Assembly: GCF_033100795.1 (NCBI RefSeq)
Contig: NZ_JAWLVI010000001.1
Coordinates: 558,001-622,000, forward strand
Reading direction: 5' to 3'
From: Pseudothioclava sp033100795
Lineage (GTDB): Bacteria; Pseudomonadota; Alphaproteobacteria; Rhodobacterales; Rhodobacteraceae
DNA length: 64,000 bases
Part shown: positions 53,814 to 62,157 of the stretch, piece after piece
How positions within the stretch are numbered: position 1 is the stretch's first letter
Layout: every line of letters begins with the position of its first letter
Program-made: the position numbers and the translations under genes
Notes under the pieces: model-generated
What the model was told of the DNA's origin: nothing
Database searches by the model: none
Seen by the model: the letters and a program-made list of their open reading frames with translations, nothing else

Positions 53814-54841
53814 CACTCACGCTGACAATCCTTTCGGCGGGTCCGTCGGTCACGGTGCAGGATATGGGCCGCGAAGGGTGGCTCGCGGCGGGGCTGGCGC
53901 GGGGCGGCGCGGCGGACCGTCTGGCGCTGCTTGAGGCGGCGGCCCTTTTAGGACAATCGACCCCGCAGGCGGCGCTGGAAATGGCCGGATTCGGCGGGCG
54001 CTTCACCTTTGGCGCCCCCACCCGTATTGCGCTGACGGGCGCCCCGATGCGCGCAACCCTTGAGGGCGAGGCTCTGCGCTGGAACGCCTCGCATCTGCTG
54101 CCAGAGGGCGCGACGCTTGAGATCGGCCCTGCCGAGACGGGCGTCTACGGTTATCTTGCCGTTGCAGGCGGCATTGCAACGCCCCCGCTGCTAGGTGCGC
54201 GCGCAACACAGGCCAGCGCGGGGATAGGTCACCGGCTTGCGGGGGGCGACACACTGCCCCTTGGCGATGATCCCGCGCCCGACGCCCCCCTCCTGACCCT
54301 CCCCGAGGCGCATCGCTTCAAGGGCGGCACCGTGCGCGTGATCGAGGGACCGCAAAGCGCGTATTTCTCCGAAGACACCCGCGCGCGCTTCTTTGCCACC
54401 GCCTTCCCCGCGCGGGCAGGCAACCGGCAGGGGCTGACGCTTGGGAGCGAGGAGCCGTTCACCACCCGGACCGGCGAGACGATCCTGTCGGAACCGATCA
54501 CGGCGGGCGACATCCAGATGACCGGCGCGGGGCTGCCGGCGATCCTGCTGGCCGAATGCCAGACCATCGGCGGCTATCCCCGCATCGGCACGGTCATTCC
54601 CGCCGACCTGCCGCTGGCCGCGCAAACGCCGCAAGGTGCCACGCTGCGCTTTCGTCCCGTAACGCTGGCCGAGGCCGAAGCCGCCTGCCCGCCCGAGGCC
54701 GCGCAGCTTGACGCGTTGCGCGCCGCAGTCCTGCCGCTCCGGCGTTCGGGCTATGACACCTATGCCCTTCTGGGCTCACAATTAATCGGCGGAGCAATCC
54801 GCGGCGACGAGGAGGAACCATGGCGCGCAGGGTTGATCTGA
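53810..54841 (+). CDS. pxpC: 5-oxoprolinase subunit PxpC
   Basis: The 343-residue protein is the KipA/allophanate-hydrolase subunit 2 type: LSAGPSVTVQDMGREGWLAA, GGAADRLALLEAAALLG, the middle TVRVIEGPQSAYFS, and the C-terminal AECQTIGGYPRIGTVIPADLP. It acts with PxpB. It overlaps pxpA by 22 bases, so the three subunits are translated from one message in the order B, C, A. Confidence 0.91.
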   Translation: MTLTLTILSAGPSVTVQDMGREGWLAAGLARGGAADRLALLEAAALLGQSTPQAALEMAGFGGRFTFGAPTRIALTGAPMRATLEGEALRWNASHLLPEGATLEIGPAETGVYGYLAVAGGIATPPLLGARATQASAGIGHRLAGGDTLPLGDDPAPDAPLLTLPEAHRFKGGTVRVIEGPQSAYFSEDTRARFFATAFPARAGNRQGLTLGSEEPFTTRTGETILSEPITAGDIQMTGAGLPAILLAECQTIGGYPRIGTVIPADLPLAAQTPQGATLRFRPVTLAEAEAACPPEAAQLDALRAAVLPLRRSGYDTYALLGSQLIGGAIRGDEEEPWRAGLI

Positions 54842-55566
54842 ACGCGGATCTGGGCGAAGGCTGCGGACAGGACGCCGCGCTGATCCAGATCCTGACTTCC
54901 GCGAATATCTGCTGCGGGCTGCACGCCGGCAGTCCCGCCGAGATGGCACACACGATGCGCCTTGCGCGCGACGCGGGGCTGGGGATCGGCGCGCATCCGG
55001 GCTATGACGACCGCGCGAATTTCGGGCGCACGCGGTGCCAGTTGGCCGCTGACGATCTGCGCGATCTGATCCGCTATCAGGTGGGCGCGGCGAAATCGGT
55101 GGCGGCGGGTTTTGGGGTTACGCTCGAGCATCTGAAACTGCACGGAGCGATGGCGAATATGGCCGCGGAAGACGCCGAAATGGCCGAGATTTGCTACCGC
55201 GCGGCGCTGGAGGTCGAACCTGCAATGCGGCTGATGACCATTGCCGCAACCGCGCAGCAAGAGGCCGCCGAGGCCATTGGTGCGCGCTGGATCGGTGAGA
55301 TTTTTGCCGACCGCGCCTATCGCGACGACGCCCGGTTGGTCGATCGCTCGGAAGACGGGGCGGTGCTGCATGATCCGCAAGAGGCGGCAGAACGGCTTGT
55401 CACGATGATTACCGAAGGCGCGATTGTCGCGCGCTCGGGCAAGCGTATTGCGGCACGGATCGAGTCGATCTGTCTGCATGGCGACACACCCGAAGCGTTA
55501 GAAATGGCGCGCGAAATTCGCTCTCGCCTGAGCACGGCGGGAATCGACCTGATGAAACCGGATTAA
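54820..55566 (+). CDS. pxpA: 5-oxoprolinase subunit PxpA
   Basis: The 248-residue protein is of the LamB/YcsF family, the third 5-oxoprolinase subunit. Conserved segments are VDLNADLGEGCGQDAALI, SANICCGLHAGSPAEM, IGAHPGYDDRANFGR and the C-terminal ICLHGDTPEALEMA. The stop codon at 55564-55566 overlaps the stop of the convergent lpxB gene by two bases. Confidence 0.93.
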   Translation: MARRVDLNADLGEGCGQDAALIQILTSANICCGLHAGSPAEMAHTMRLARDAGLGIGAHPGYDDRANFGRTRCQLAADDLRDLIRYQVGAAKSVAAGFGVTLEHLKLHGAMANMAAEDAEMAEICYRAALEVEPAMRLMTIAATAQQEAAEAIGARWIGEIFADRAYRDDARLVDRSEDGAVLHDPQEAAERLVTMITEGAIVARSGKRIAARIESICLHGDTPEALEMAREIRSRLSTAGIDLMKPD

Positions 55567-56714
55567 GTTTTATCAAGAAAATTCAATACAGAACGCGCCG
55601 CTCTTAATCCGGGCGGATCACCGCCTTCGCCAAGGCGTTGCATGGTGGCCTCCATCGCCTCTTGCTGCTTTTCCACGGCGTCGGGGTGCTCCAGCAGGTC
55701 CAAAAGCGCCTGCGCCATCAGGCCCGGTTTGCAGCGTTTGCCCAGAAATTCGGGGATCGCGCGGGTCTCGGAGACGAGGTTCACAAGCGTCACTGTGTCG
55801 ATCTTCAGCAACCGCCCGATGATCGCGCGCGTGAGCGGCGCCATGTCATAGCCGATCACCATCGGCACGCGATAGGCCGCCAGTTCAAGGCTCACCGTGC
55901 CCGAGGCCGCCAGCGCCAGATCAGCCGCCGCAAAGGCCGCTGCTTTATCCACCGCGTCCTCAAGCACAATCGGCGCGACAGGCCAGCGCGCGCTCATATC
56001 GCGCACCATCGGCGCAACGCCGCGCACCGTCGGCACCACGACACGCAACCCCGGTTCACGGTCTCGCAGCCGCATCAGCGCCTCGTCGAAACGCGGACCA
56101 AGACGTCGCACCTCACCCGCACGCGAGCCGGGCAAACACAGCACAACCGGTTGATTTTCCTCGATCATATGGGTCTCACGGAAGGCCGCCGCCGCCTCGG
56201 GCGTGCCGCGCGCCTCGGCCACGACCGGATGGCCTACGAAGTCGCAGCTCATCCCCGCCGCCTGCATCAAAGGCGGCTCGAACGGCAAGATCGCCAGCAC
56301 ATGATCCACCACCTCGGCCATCTTTTGCCCGCGCCCCGGCCGCCAGGCCCAGACGGACGGCGCGACGTAATGCACGGTTTTGAAATCGGGCCGCGCGGCG
56401 CGGACAAGGCGGGCAACGCGCAGACAGAAATCGGGGCTGTCGATGGTCAGCAGCGCCGCCGCGCCCGAGGCCAGAACAGCATCAGCCGTTTCACGGATAC
56501 GGCGTTTCAGGTGGCGGTATTTCGGCAGAACCTCAAGCAAGCCCATGACGGACAGCTCTTCCATCGGAAAGCGGCTGTGCAGGCCTTGCGCCTCCATCAA
56601 AGGGCCGCCGACGCCGTCGAAACTGATCCCGGGGGCGAGGGTCGAAAGCCCCTCCATCACGGCCGCGCCGAGCTTGTCGCCCGACGCCTCCCCCGCGATC
56701 ACAAATATCTTCAT
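55563..56714 (-). CDS. lpxB: Lipid-A-disaccharide synthase
   Basis: LpxB joins UDP-diacylglucosamine and lipid X to make the lipid A disaccharide at the inner membrane. The 383-residue protein is a GT-B glycosyltransferase family 19 member: MKIFVIAGEASGDKLGAAVM, YVAPSVWAWRPGRGQKM, FEPPLMQAAGMSCDFVGHP, and LPGSRAGEVRRLGP. The ATG at 56714 begins the conserved protein; the frame starts upstream inside lpxI without similarity. It overlaps lpxI by four bases and ends over the pxpA stop. Confidence 0.96.
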   Translation of the reverse strand: MKIFVIAGEASGDKLGAAVMEGLSTLAPGISFDGVGGPLMEAQGLHSRFPMEELSVMGLLEVLPKYRHLKRRIRETADAVLASGAAALLTIDSPDFCLRVARLVRAARPDFKTVHYVAPSVWAWRPGRGQKMAEVVDHVLAILPFEPPLMQAAGMSCDFVGHPVVAEARGTPEAAAAFRETHMIEENQPVVLCLPGSRAGEVRRLGPRFDEALMRLRDREPGLRVVVPTVRGVAPMVRDMSARWPVAPIVLEDAVDKAAAFAAADLALAASGTVSLELAAYRVPMVIGYDMAPLTRAIIGRLLKIDTVTLVNLVSETRAIPEFLGKRCKPGLMAQALLDLLEHPDAVEKQQEAMEATMQRLGEGGDPPGLRAARSVLNFLDKT

Positions 56715-57529
56715 GGCTCGCGCGCCCAAAGGAACAGCCCGTGCTCTTGCGCGGCGCGCAGGGTTTCCGCGCGGTCCAGAAGCATCACGCCGCCCGCTTC
56801 CCACGCAAGCCCCGCCAGCCCCGCAAGGGCCACGTTTTCAACGGTTTGGGGGCCGATCGCGGGCAGATCGATCCGGCGATCCTGCATCGGTTTCGGAGCC
56901 TTGTAAAACACGCCCTTTGCTCCAGCCGGATCAGGGCGCAGCCCCTTATGCGCGGCCGCAAAGGCCAGCATCGCATCGGTTCCAGGCAGGCTTTCGACGG
57001 CAAGGCAAAGGCCCTGCGCGACGATGGCACCCTGCCCCACATCAACGGCACCAAGGGCGGCGACAATCTGCGCCGCGCGCGCAGCGTCTTTGCGATCCGC
57101 AGCCGTGACGTCGCCCGTCAGCACCCCTGCCCCCGGCACCAGATCGGGTGCGATGGCATCGGCACCGACGACGCTAAGGCCCCATTCCTCGAAGATCTCG
57201 ATCACGGCGCGCAGCGTTGCGTCATCGCCCGCCTGCATCGCCCCCAGAAGCCGCGGCACAAGGGTCGCGGTTTTCGGATCGAAAAGCTCGGGGTCAAGCC
57301 GCGGACGCTGCATGGCTCCGGCAAACACGACCTGACGGATGCCGCCCTCGACCAGCGCGTCCAGAAACGGCACCAGCCGCTCGACACGGAACGACAAACG
57401 CGCCCCCCCTTCGACGGCGGGCGCAAAGCCCTCCATCTCGCAGATCAGCATATCGGGTTTCGCCGCAAGCAAAAGCGCGGGCAAATGCCCGGTGCCTGCC
57501 ACCAGCGCTGTCTCTGTGCCCCAGCTCAT
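56711..57529 (-). CDS. lpxI: UDP-2,3-diacylglucosamine pyrophosphatase LpxI
   Basis: LpxI cleaves UDP-diacylglucosamine to lipid X, replacing LpxH in many alphaproteobacteria. The 272-residue protein shows LVAGTGHLPALL, the VFAGAMQRPRL segment, TGDVTAADRKDAARA, AIVAQGLCLAVESLPGTDAML and IGPQTVENVALAGLAGLAWEAG, all LpxI features. It lies between lpxA and lpxB, with four-base overlaps on both sides. Confidence 0.94.
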   Translation of the reverse strand: MSWGTETALVAGTGHLPALLLAAKPDMLICEMEGFAPAVEGGARLSFRVERLVPFLDALVEGGIRQVVFAGAMQRPRLDPELFDPKTATLVPRLLGAMQAGDDATLRAVIEIFEEWGLSVVGADAIAPDLVPGAGVLTGDVTAADRKDAARAAQIVAALGAVDVGQGAIVAQGLCLAVESLPGTDAMLAFAAAHKGLRPDPAGAKGVFYKAPKPMQDRRIDLPAIGPQTVENVALAGLAGLAWEAGGVMLLDRAETLRAAQEHGLFLWAREP

Positions 57530-58308
57530 CGCGGCGTCAGGAACGAACGGTCCGAGGGACCCAGAATGAAATCAAGCACTTCGCGCGCCAGATCGCCCTC
57601 GACCCCCTCGTCCGAAAGCTTGCGCGCGCTGTCGCGGAAGCTGCCCTCGCCAAGCGCCATGAACAGCTCGCGCAGCGCGCCGATCTCGGCGCGCGGCACG
57701 CCACGGCGCTTGAGGCCAACAAGGTTCAGCCCCTCGAGTTTAGCGCGCGGGCCCGCCACAAGCGCGTGCGGAATGACATCCGCCGTCACCATCGACAAGG
57801 CGCCGATAATCGCGCCACGCCCGATGCGCACCCATTGGTGCACGCCCGACAGCCCGCCCACGATCACATCGTCTTCAAGCACGCAATGGCCCGCAATCGC
57901 GACCGAGTTCACCAGAATAACCCGGTCCCCGATCTGCGCGTCATGGGCAACGTGGCACGACGCCATGAACAACCCGTCATCACCGATCCGCGTGACGCCG
58001 CCACCGCCTTCGGTGCCGGTATTCATCGTCACATACTCGCGGATGCGGTTGCGTTTGCCGATCACAAGGCGGGTCTTTTCGCCTTTGAATTTAAGGTCTT
58101 GCGGGATCTGCCCGATCGAGGCGAAGGGAAAAATCTCGGTCCCCTCACCTATTTCGGTGTCACCCGCGATCACCACATGGGATTTCAGCTTTACCCCCGC
58201 CCCGAGCTTCACCTCGGGGCCGATATGGCAAAACGGTCCGATCTCGCAGCCCGGGCCGATCTCGGCGCCCGGCTCGATCACGGCGCTTGAATGGATTTGC
58301 GCGCTCAT
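57526..58308 (-). CDS. lpxA: UDP-N-acetylglucosamine acyltransferase
   Basis: LpxA puts the first acyl chain on UDP-GlcNAc in lipid A synthesis. The 260-residue protein has the left-handed beta-helix hexapeptide repeats (IEPGAEIGPGCEIGPFCHIG and onward), the catalytic histidine in VAHDAQIGD (H122) and the C-terminal helices beginning RGVPRAEIGALRELFMAL. It follows fabZ by six bases and overlaps lpxI by four. Confidence 0.96.
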   Translation of the reverse strand: MSAQIHSSAVIEPGAEIGPGCEIGPFCHIGPEVKLGAGVKLKSHVVIAGDTEIGEGTEIFPFASIGQIPQDLKFKGEKTRLVIGKRNRIREYVTMNTGTEGGGGVTRIGDDGLFMASCHVAHDAQIGDRVILVNSVAIAGHCVLEDDVIVGGLSGVHQWVRIGRGAIIGALSMVTADVIPHALVAGPRAKLEGLNLVGLKRRGVPRAEIGALRELFMALGEGSFRDSARKLSDEGVEGDLAREVLDFILGPSDRSFLTPR

Positions 58309-58314
58309 CCGGCC

Positions 58315-58785
58315 TTAGCCCCGAAGGTCCATCATGGCGGTAAACTCGGCGCTTGCGGCAACCTCGTCACCCACCTTGGCGATACCTTCGAACTTCCAGA
58401 TCTTGCCGCCACCACGCAGCGCTTTGACGTGCAGTTCAAGACAGTCGCCCGGCACAACCATGCGGCGGAACTTGGCTTTGTCGATGCCCATGAAATAGGT
58501 CAGCAGGTCTTTGCCGATCACATCCATCGACACGCCCACCAGAACGGCAGCCGTCTGCGCCAGCGCCTCGACGATCATCACGCCCGGCATGATCGGTTTT
58601 GACGGGAAATGCCCCTGGAAATGCGGCTCGTTGCAGGTGACCATCTTGATCCCGACCGCCGAGACATTCGGCTCGATCTCGCGCACCTTGTCGACCAGAA
58701 GAAACGGGTAGCGATGCGGAATGATCTGCTTGATCAGGTCCAGATCGGCTTCGGTATAGGGCGCGGGGGTCGGTTTTTCGGACAT
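58315..58785 (-). CDS. fabZ: 3-hydroxyacyl-ACP dehydratase FabZ
   Basis: FabZ dehydrates 3-hydroxyacyl-ACP in fatty acid elongation and competes with the LpxA substrate. The 156-residue hot-dog protein has IIPHRYPFLLVDKV, the catalytic histidine H59 in FQGHFP and glutamate E73 in MPGVMIVEAL. The ATG at 58785 follows an AAGGAG site; a frame start 14 codons upstream lies without similarity. No lpxD is found next to it. Confidence 0.96.
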   Translation of the reverse strand: MSEKPTPAPYTEADLDLIKQIIPHRYPFLLVDKVREIEPNVSAVGIKMVTCNEPHFQGHFPSKPIMPGVMIVEALAQTAAVLVGVSMDVIGKDLLTYFMGIDKAKFRRMVVPGDCLELHVKALRGGGKIWKFEGIAKVGDEVAASAEFTAMMDLRG

Positions 58786-58868
58786 GTTTGCTCCTTCGCA
58801 GGCCGTGTGCGTCACGTCAGATGACACCCGACTTTGCTAGCAACGCCACGCCCCGAAGGCAAGCGCGG

Positions 58869-59444
58869 CTATTCGACTGTGCCGCTGCCCAGACGTTCAT
58901 CCACCAGCAAAATCAGGTCGTTCGTCACATCAATATTCGACAATCCGCGGATAATCACCCGCCGGTCCAGCACCACCGCCGCGCCGCGCTGCACCAACAA
59001 TTCATCCAGCACCGGAAGCGCCGCCTGCACAAAGGCTTGCCGTTCCTGTTCAAGCTGCGCCTGAAGCGCCTGCGCCTTGGCCTTTTGCGCGGCCCGAATG
59101 CCGGTCGCGCGCTTGTCGAAGGCCGCCGCTTCGGCCCTGAAATCCTCGGGCGTCATCGCTGCACGCCGCTCGGTCAACTGGCGTTCTTCGATAACCAGAT
59201 CGTCGGCAATCCGGTTATTCTCGGTGTTCAGGTCTTTGGAGGCTTGCGAAAGCTCGGCCGAGACCCGCTTGCCCCAGGCAGAGCTGTCGTAAAGCACTTC
59301 CCAATCAAGCGTCAGAATACCTTGCACCGAACGCGGCAAGGAAAGATCGCTGACCGAGGGCGTCTCTTGCGCCATCCCCGGCCCGAGTGACAGGGCGCCG
59401 CCAAGCAGCGCCCCGATCATCAGAGTGCGGACCATCCCCGCCAT
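58869..59444 (-). CDS. OmpH/Skp family periplasmic chaperone
   Basis: The 191-residue protein has a signal peptide (MIGALLGGALSLGPGMAQE) and the Skp-like layout: a short beta strand ILTLDWEVLYDSSAWGKR, then long charged alpha-helical arms (about residues 62-150) and a C-terminal strand VVLDRRVIIRGLSNIDVTNDLI. Skp trimers hold unfolded outer-membrane proteins. It lies three bases after the bamA stop on the same strand. Confidence 0.88.
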   Translation of the reverse strand: MAGMVRTLMIGALLGGALSLGPGMAQETPSVSDLSLPRSVQGILTLDWEVLYDSSAWGKRVSAELSQASKDLNTENNRIADDLVIEERQLTERRAAMTPEDFRAEAAAFDKRATGIRAAQKAKAQALQAQLEQERQAFVQAALPVLDELLVQRGAAVVLDRRVIIRGLSNIDVTNDLILLVDERLGSGTVE

Positions 59445-59447
59445 GGA

Positions 59448-61784
59448 TCAGAACTCGGTCGAAATCGACAGGTCGAAGTTCTGCTCTTTGTCGTAGTCCT
59501 CTTTTTGCAGCGCCTTGGTGAAATCAAGACGCAAAGGCCCGATCGGCGAAGTCCAGAGGATAGAGGCACCCACGACCGAACGCAGGCTCAGATCTTGCGA
59601 ACCTTGGGTGTTGCTTGCGCTTGCGGTGGTTTCCAGCCCCCAGACCGAGCCGACATCGGCGAAGAGCGCGCCCGAGAGGCTGTATTCGGACGGCAGGCCG
59701 AGCGGGAATTCCGCCTCGGCGCGCGCGACCGCATAATACATGCCGCCAAGCGCATCCTCGTTGACCGCGCCGACATCGCGCGGACCAAGGCCATTGCGCT
59801 CAAACCCGCGCATCACGCCATTGCCCGAGAACCGGTCAAGCACGTTTGTCTGGCTGCTACCGAGGCTCTTGATCGCGCCGCCTTCGACATCGAACTTGAG
59901 CGTGACTTCCTCGTTCAGCACCTTACGCTGGACGCGGGCCAGGGCCGTGGTCTTGATCCCTTCGTAATCGCCGCCAAGCCCGTAGAAATCCTGACCGAAG
60001 CGGAACAGGAAGCCAAAGCGCGGGTCGATGCCGGTGGTGCGGGTGTCATAGGTATAGGTATAGCCGACCGAGGATTTCCACTTTTCGCCACCGTTCAGCG
60101 CCGCCTCGTCTAGCAGGATCTGCGAGGAATCGGTCGAGACCCCCATCAGACGATCTTTCGCCAGCGTATAATTGACCTTCAACCGGCCATTGCGCGAGAT
60201 CGGGAAGTCGAGCGACGGCGAAATACCGAAACTTTCGGTATTGTAATCGGCGCTGGCGTTATCGGTGGTATTATACCACAGATTGATCCCCGCCTTCAGG
60301 TCGCGGCCCAGGAAACCCGGCTCGATGAAGGTGATGCCCGACGATTTGTTATCGGTGCCTGAGCCATAGTTGACCGAGATATACTGCCCGCGGCCAAGGA
60401 AATTGCGCTCGGAATAGTTCACGTTCAGGCCAAAGCCCGCCGCCGCACCATAGGTCGCCCCGAACGACAGCGAGCCGGTCGGCTGCTCTTCGACGTTCAC
60501 ATCGACCACAAGCCGATCCGCGCTCGATCCCTGACGCGAGTTCACATCCGCCGTCGAGAACAGGCCCAAGGCACGGATACGCTCGGCCGAGGCGCGGATT
60601 TCGCGCGGGTTGAAGGGGTCACCTTCGACCGTGCCGAACTGGCGGCGGATCACGCGGTCAAGCGTGGTATTGTTGCCTTCGATGTCGATGCGCTCGACGA
60701 AAATACGCGGGCCACGCACAACGGCAAATTCGATGTCGAGGGTGCGATCACGCTCGTTACGGGTGATGCGCGGCTCAACGCGCACGAATTGCGCGCCCTG
60801 ACGCAGCGCCGTCTCTTCCATCCGCGTGACGGCATAATCAACAGCCGTCGGCGAATAGATCGCGCCCGTGCGGATCTTCATCAGCTTGCCGAATTCTTCC
60901 GCGTCAATCTCGGGCACTTCCGAGATCGTCGTCATATTGCCAAAGCGGAACTGCTGCCCTTCCTTCACGTTGAAGGTCACGAAGAAGCCGTCGCGGTTGC
61001 GGGTCATTTCCGAGGAAACACCGCTCACCTCGGCATCGACATAGCCACGCGCGCGATAGAAATCGAGCAGGAGTTGACGGTCGAGGTTCAGCCGCTCGGC
61101 CACAAAGGTATCGCGCTGCACAAAGGCGCGCAGAAGCCCCGCCTGTTTAGACTCCAGAACGCGGCGCAGGCGACGGTCGGAATAGACACGGTTGCCGGTA
61201 AACGAGATGCGCTCGACCTCGGTCACTTTGCCTTCTTTGATTTCAAAGGCGACATCGACGCGGTTGTCCGAGCGGCGGATCACCTTGGGATCGACGCGCA
61301 CCGCCATCCGCCCCATCGAGGCATAGGCTTCAACGATCTTGGCAGCATCGGCTTCAATGGCGGCGGGGGAGAACACCTTACGCGACTGGGTCGAGATCAC
61401 CTCGGCCAGTTGCTCGTCCTTGAGCTTCTTATTGCCTTCGAAATTGACGATGCTGACCGTCGGATATTCGGTCACGCGGATCACCAGCGTGCCACCTTGC
61501 GGCACCAGTTCGACCTTTTCGAACAGCCCCGAGGCCTGCAACCGCTGGTAGGCATCGTTCAGCGCGCCCGCGCTGACGGTTTCATTCCGGCCGATTCCTG
61601 CGAAGGAAATGATCGTCGCGGGTTCGATCCGCGCGTTTCCTTCGATCCTGAGCTGGCTGAACTTATAGCTCTGCGCCAGCGCCATTTCCGGCGAAGTTAC
61701 TGCAATTGCAAGAAAAACTGCCGCGCCAGTAAGCAGAACACGCAGCTTGCCCGAGCGCTTTGCCCGCAGCCCAAAATCAGTCAT
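59448..61784 (-). CDS. bamA: Outer-membrane protein assembly factor BamA
   Basis: BamA folds and inserts beta-barrel proteins in the outer membrane. The 778-residue protein has a signal peptide (ends MALAQSYKF), five POTRA domains (about residues 35-430; FSQLRIEGNARIEPATI opens the first, YPTVSIVNFEGNKKLKDEQL the second) and a 16-strand barrel with the conserved VRGF-like MRGFERNGLGPRD loop, ending DLSISTEF with the terminal Phe. Confidence 0.96.
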   Translation of the reverse strand: MTDFGLRAKRSGKLRVLLTGAAVFLAIAVTSPEMALAQSYKFSQLRIEGNARIEPATIISFAGIGRNETVSAGALNDAYQRLQASGLFEKVELVPQGGTLVIRVTEYPTVSIVNFEGNKKLKDEQLAEVISTQSRKVFSPAAIEADAAKIVEAYASMGRMAVRVDPKVIRRSDNRVDVAFEIKEGKVTEVERISFTGNRVYSDRRLRRVLESKQAGLLRAFVQRDTFVAERLNLDRQLLLDFYRARGYVDAEVSGVSSEMTRNRDGFFVTFNVKEGQQFRFGNMTTISEVPEIDAEEFGKLMKIRTGAIYSPTAVDYAVTRMEETALRQGAQFVRVEPRITRNERDRTLDIEFAVVRGPRIFVERIDIEGNNTTLDRVIRRQFGTVEGDPFNPREIRASAERIRALGLFSTADVNSRQGSSADRLVVDVNVEEQPTGSLSFGATYGAAAGFGLNVNYSERNFLGRGQYISVNYGSGTDNKSSGITFIEPGFLGRDLKAGINLWYNTTDNASADYNTESFGISPSLDFPISRNGRLKVNYTLAKDRLMGVSTDSSQILLDEAALNGGEKWKSSVGYTYTYDTRTTGIDPRFGFLFRFGQDFYGLGGDYEGIKTTALARVQRKVLNEEVTLKFDVEGGAIKSLGSSQTNVLDRFSGNGVMRGFERNGLGPRDVGAVNEDALGGMYYAVARAEAEFPLGLPSEYSLSGALFADVGSVWGLETTASASNTQGSQDLSLRSVVGASILWTSPIGPLRLDFTKALQKEDYDKEQNFDLSISTEF

Positions 61785-61861
61785 CGACCTCTCCCCAGAT
61801 GGTCTTGGCAGGAATACCCTGACTGAGTATCGGGAAAGCCCCCTCTTGTCAAAACGCGAAC

Positions 61862-61879
61862 GCGCCCGAAACGGGCGCG
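61862..61879 (-). terminator. Hairpin between the small membrane-protein gene and bamA
   Basis: GCGCCCG and CGGGCGC form a compact hairpin, followed on the minus strand by TTCGCGTTTTG. The T-run is weak, so it may only partly separate bamA from the upstream genes. Confidence 0.45.
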
Positions 61880-61910
61880 CAGGACGAGTTTTGCCGATCG
61901 CGGTGAAGGA

Positions 61911-62081
61911 TCAGAGACGATGCATCGCGTAAGGATCGGAGGAAAAAATCTCAACCAGTTGAATCCCGATCATCGCCGCCCCGCACAGCGCCACAATCAG
62001 CGCAACGGGCACGAGCAACCGATCAAGCGACGCCGCGATCAGAAATGACAATCCGCGATAGCTTTCTGCGACCGTTTCCAT
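61911..62081 (-). CDS. Small single-span membrane protein
   Basis: The product has 56 residues from the ATG at 62081, which has a strong AGAGGAGG ribosome site. It has one long hydrophobic segment (RLLVPVALIVALCGAAMIG, residues about 21-39) and short polar ends. I do not recognise a family. It lies between rseP and bamA, two envelope-stress genes, on the same strand. The larger open frame from 62186 is less likely, since its extra residues look non-coding. Confidence 0.55.
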   Translation of the reverse strand: METVAESYRGLSFLIAASLDRLLVPVALIVALCGAAMIGIQLVEIFSSDPYAMHRL

Positions 62082-62157
62082 TTTCCGGCCTCCTCTTCCT
62101 TCACCGCCTTTGACGCTACAGCGCCAATGTGGCCGAATTGGGGCGAGGGCCGAAAAA

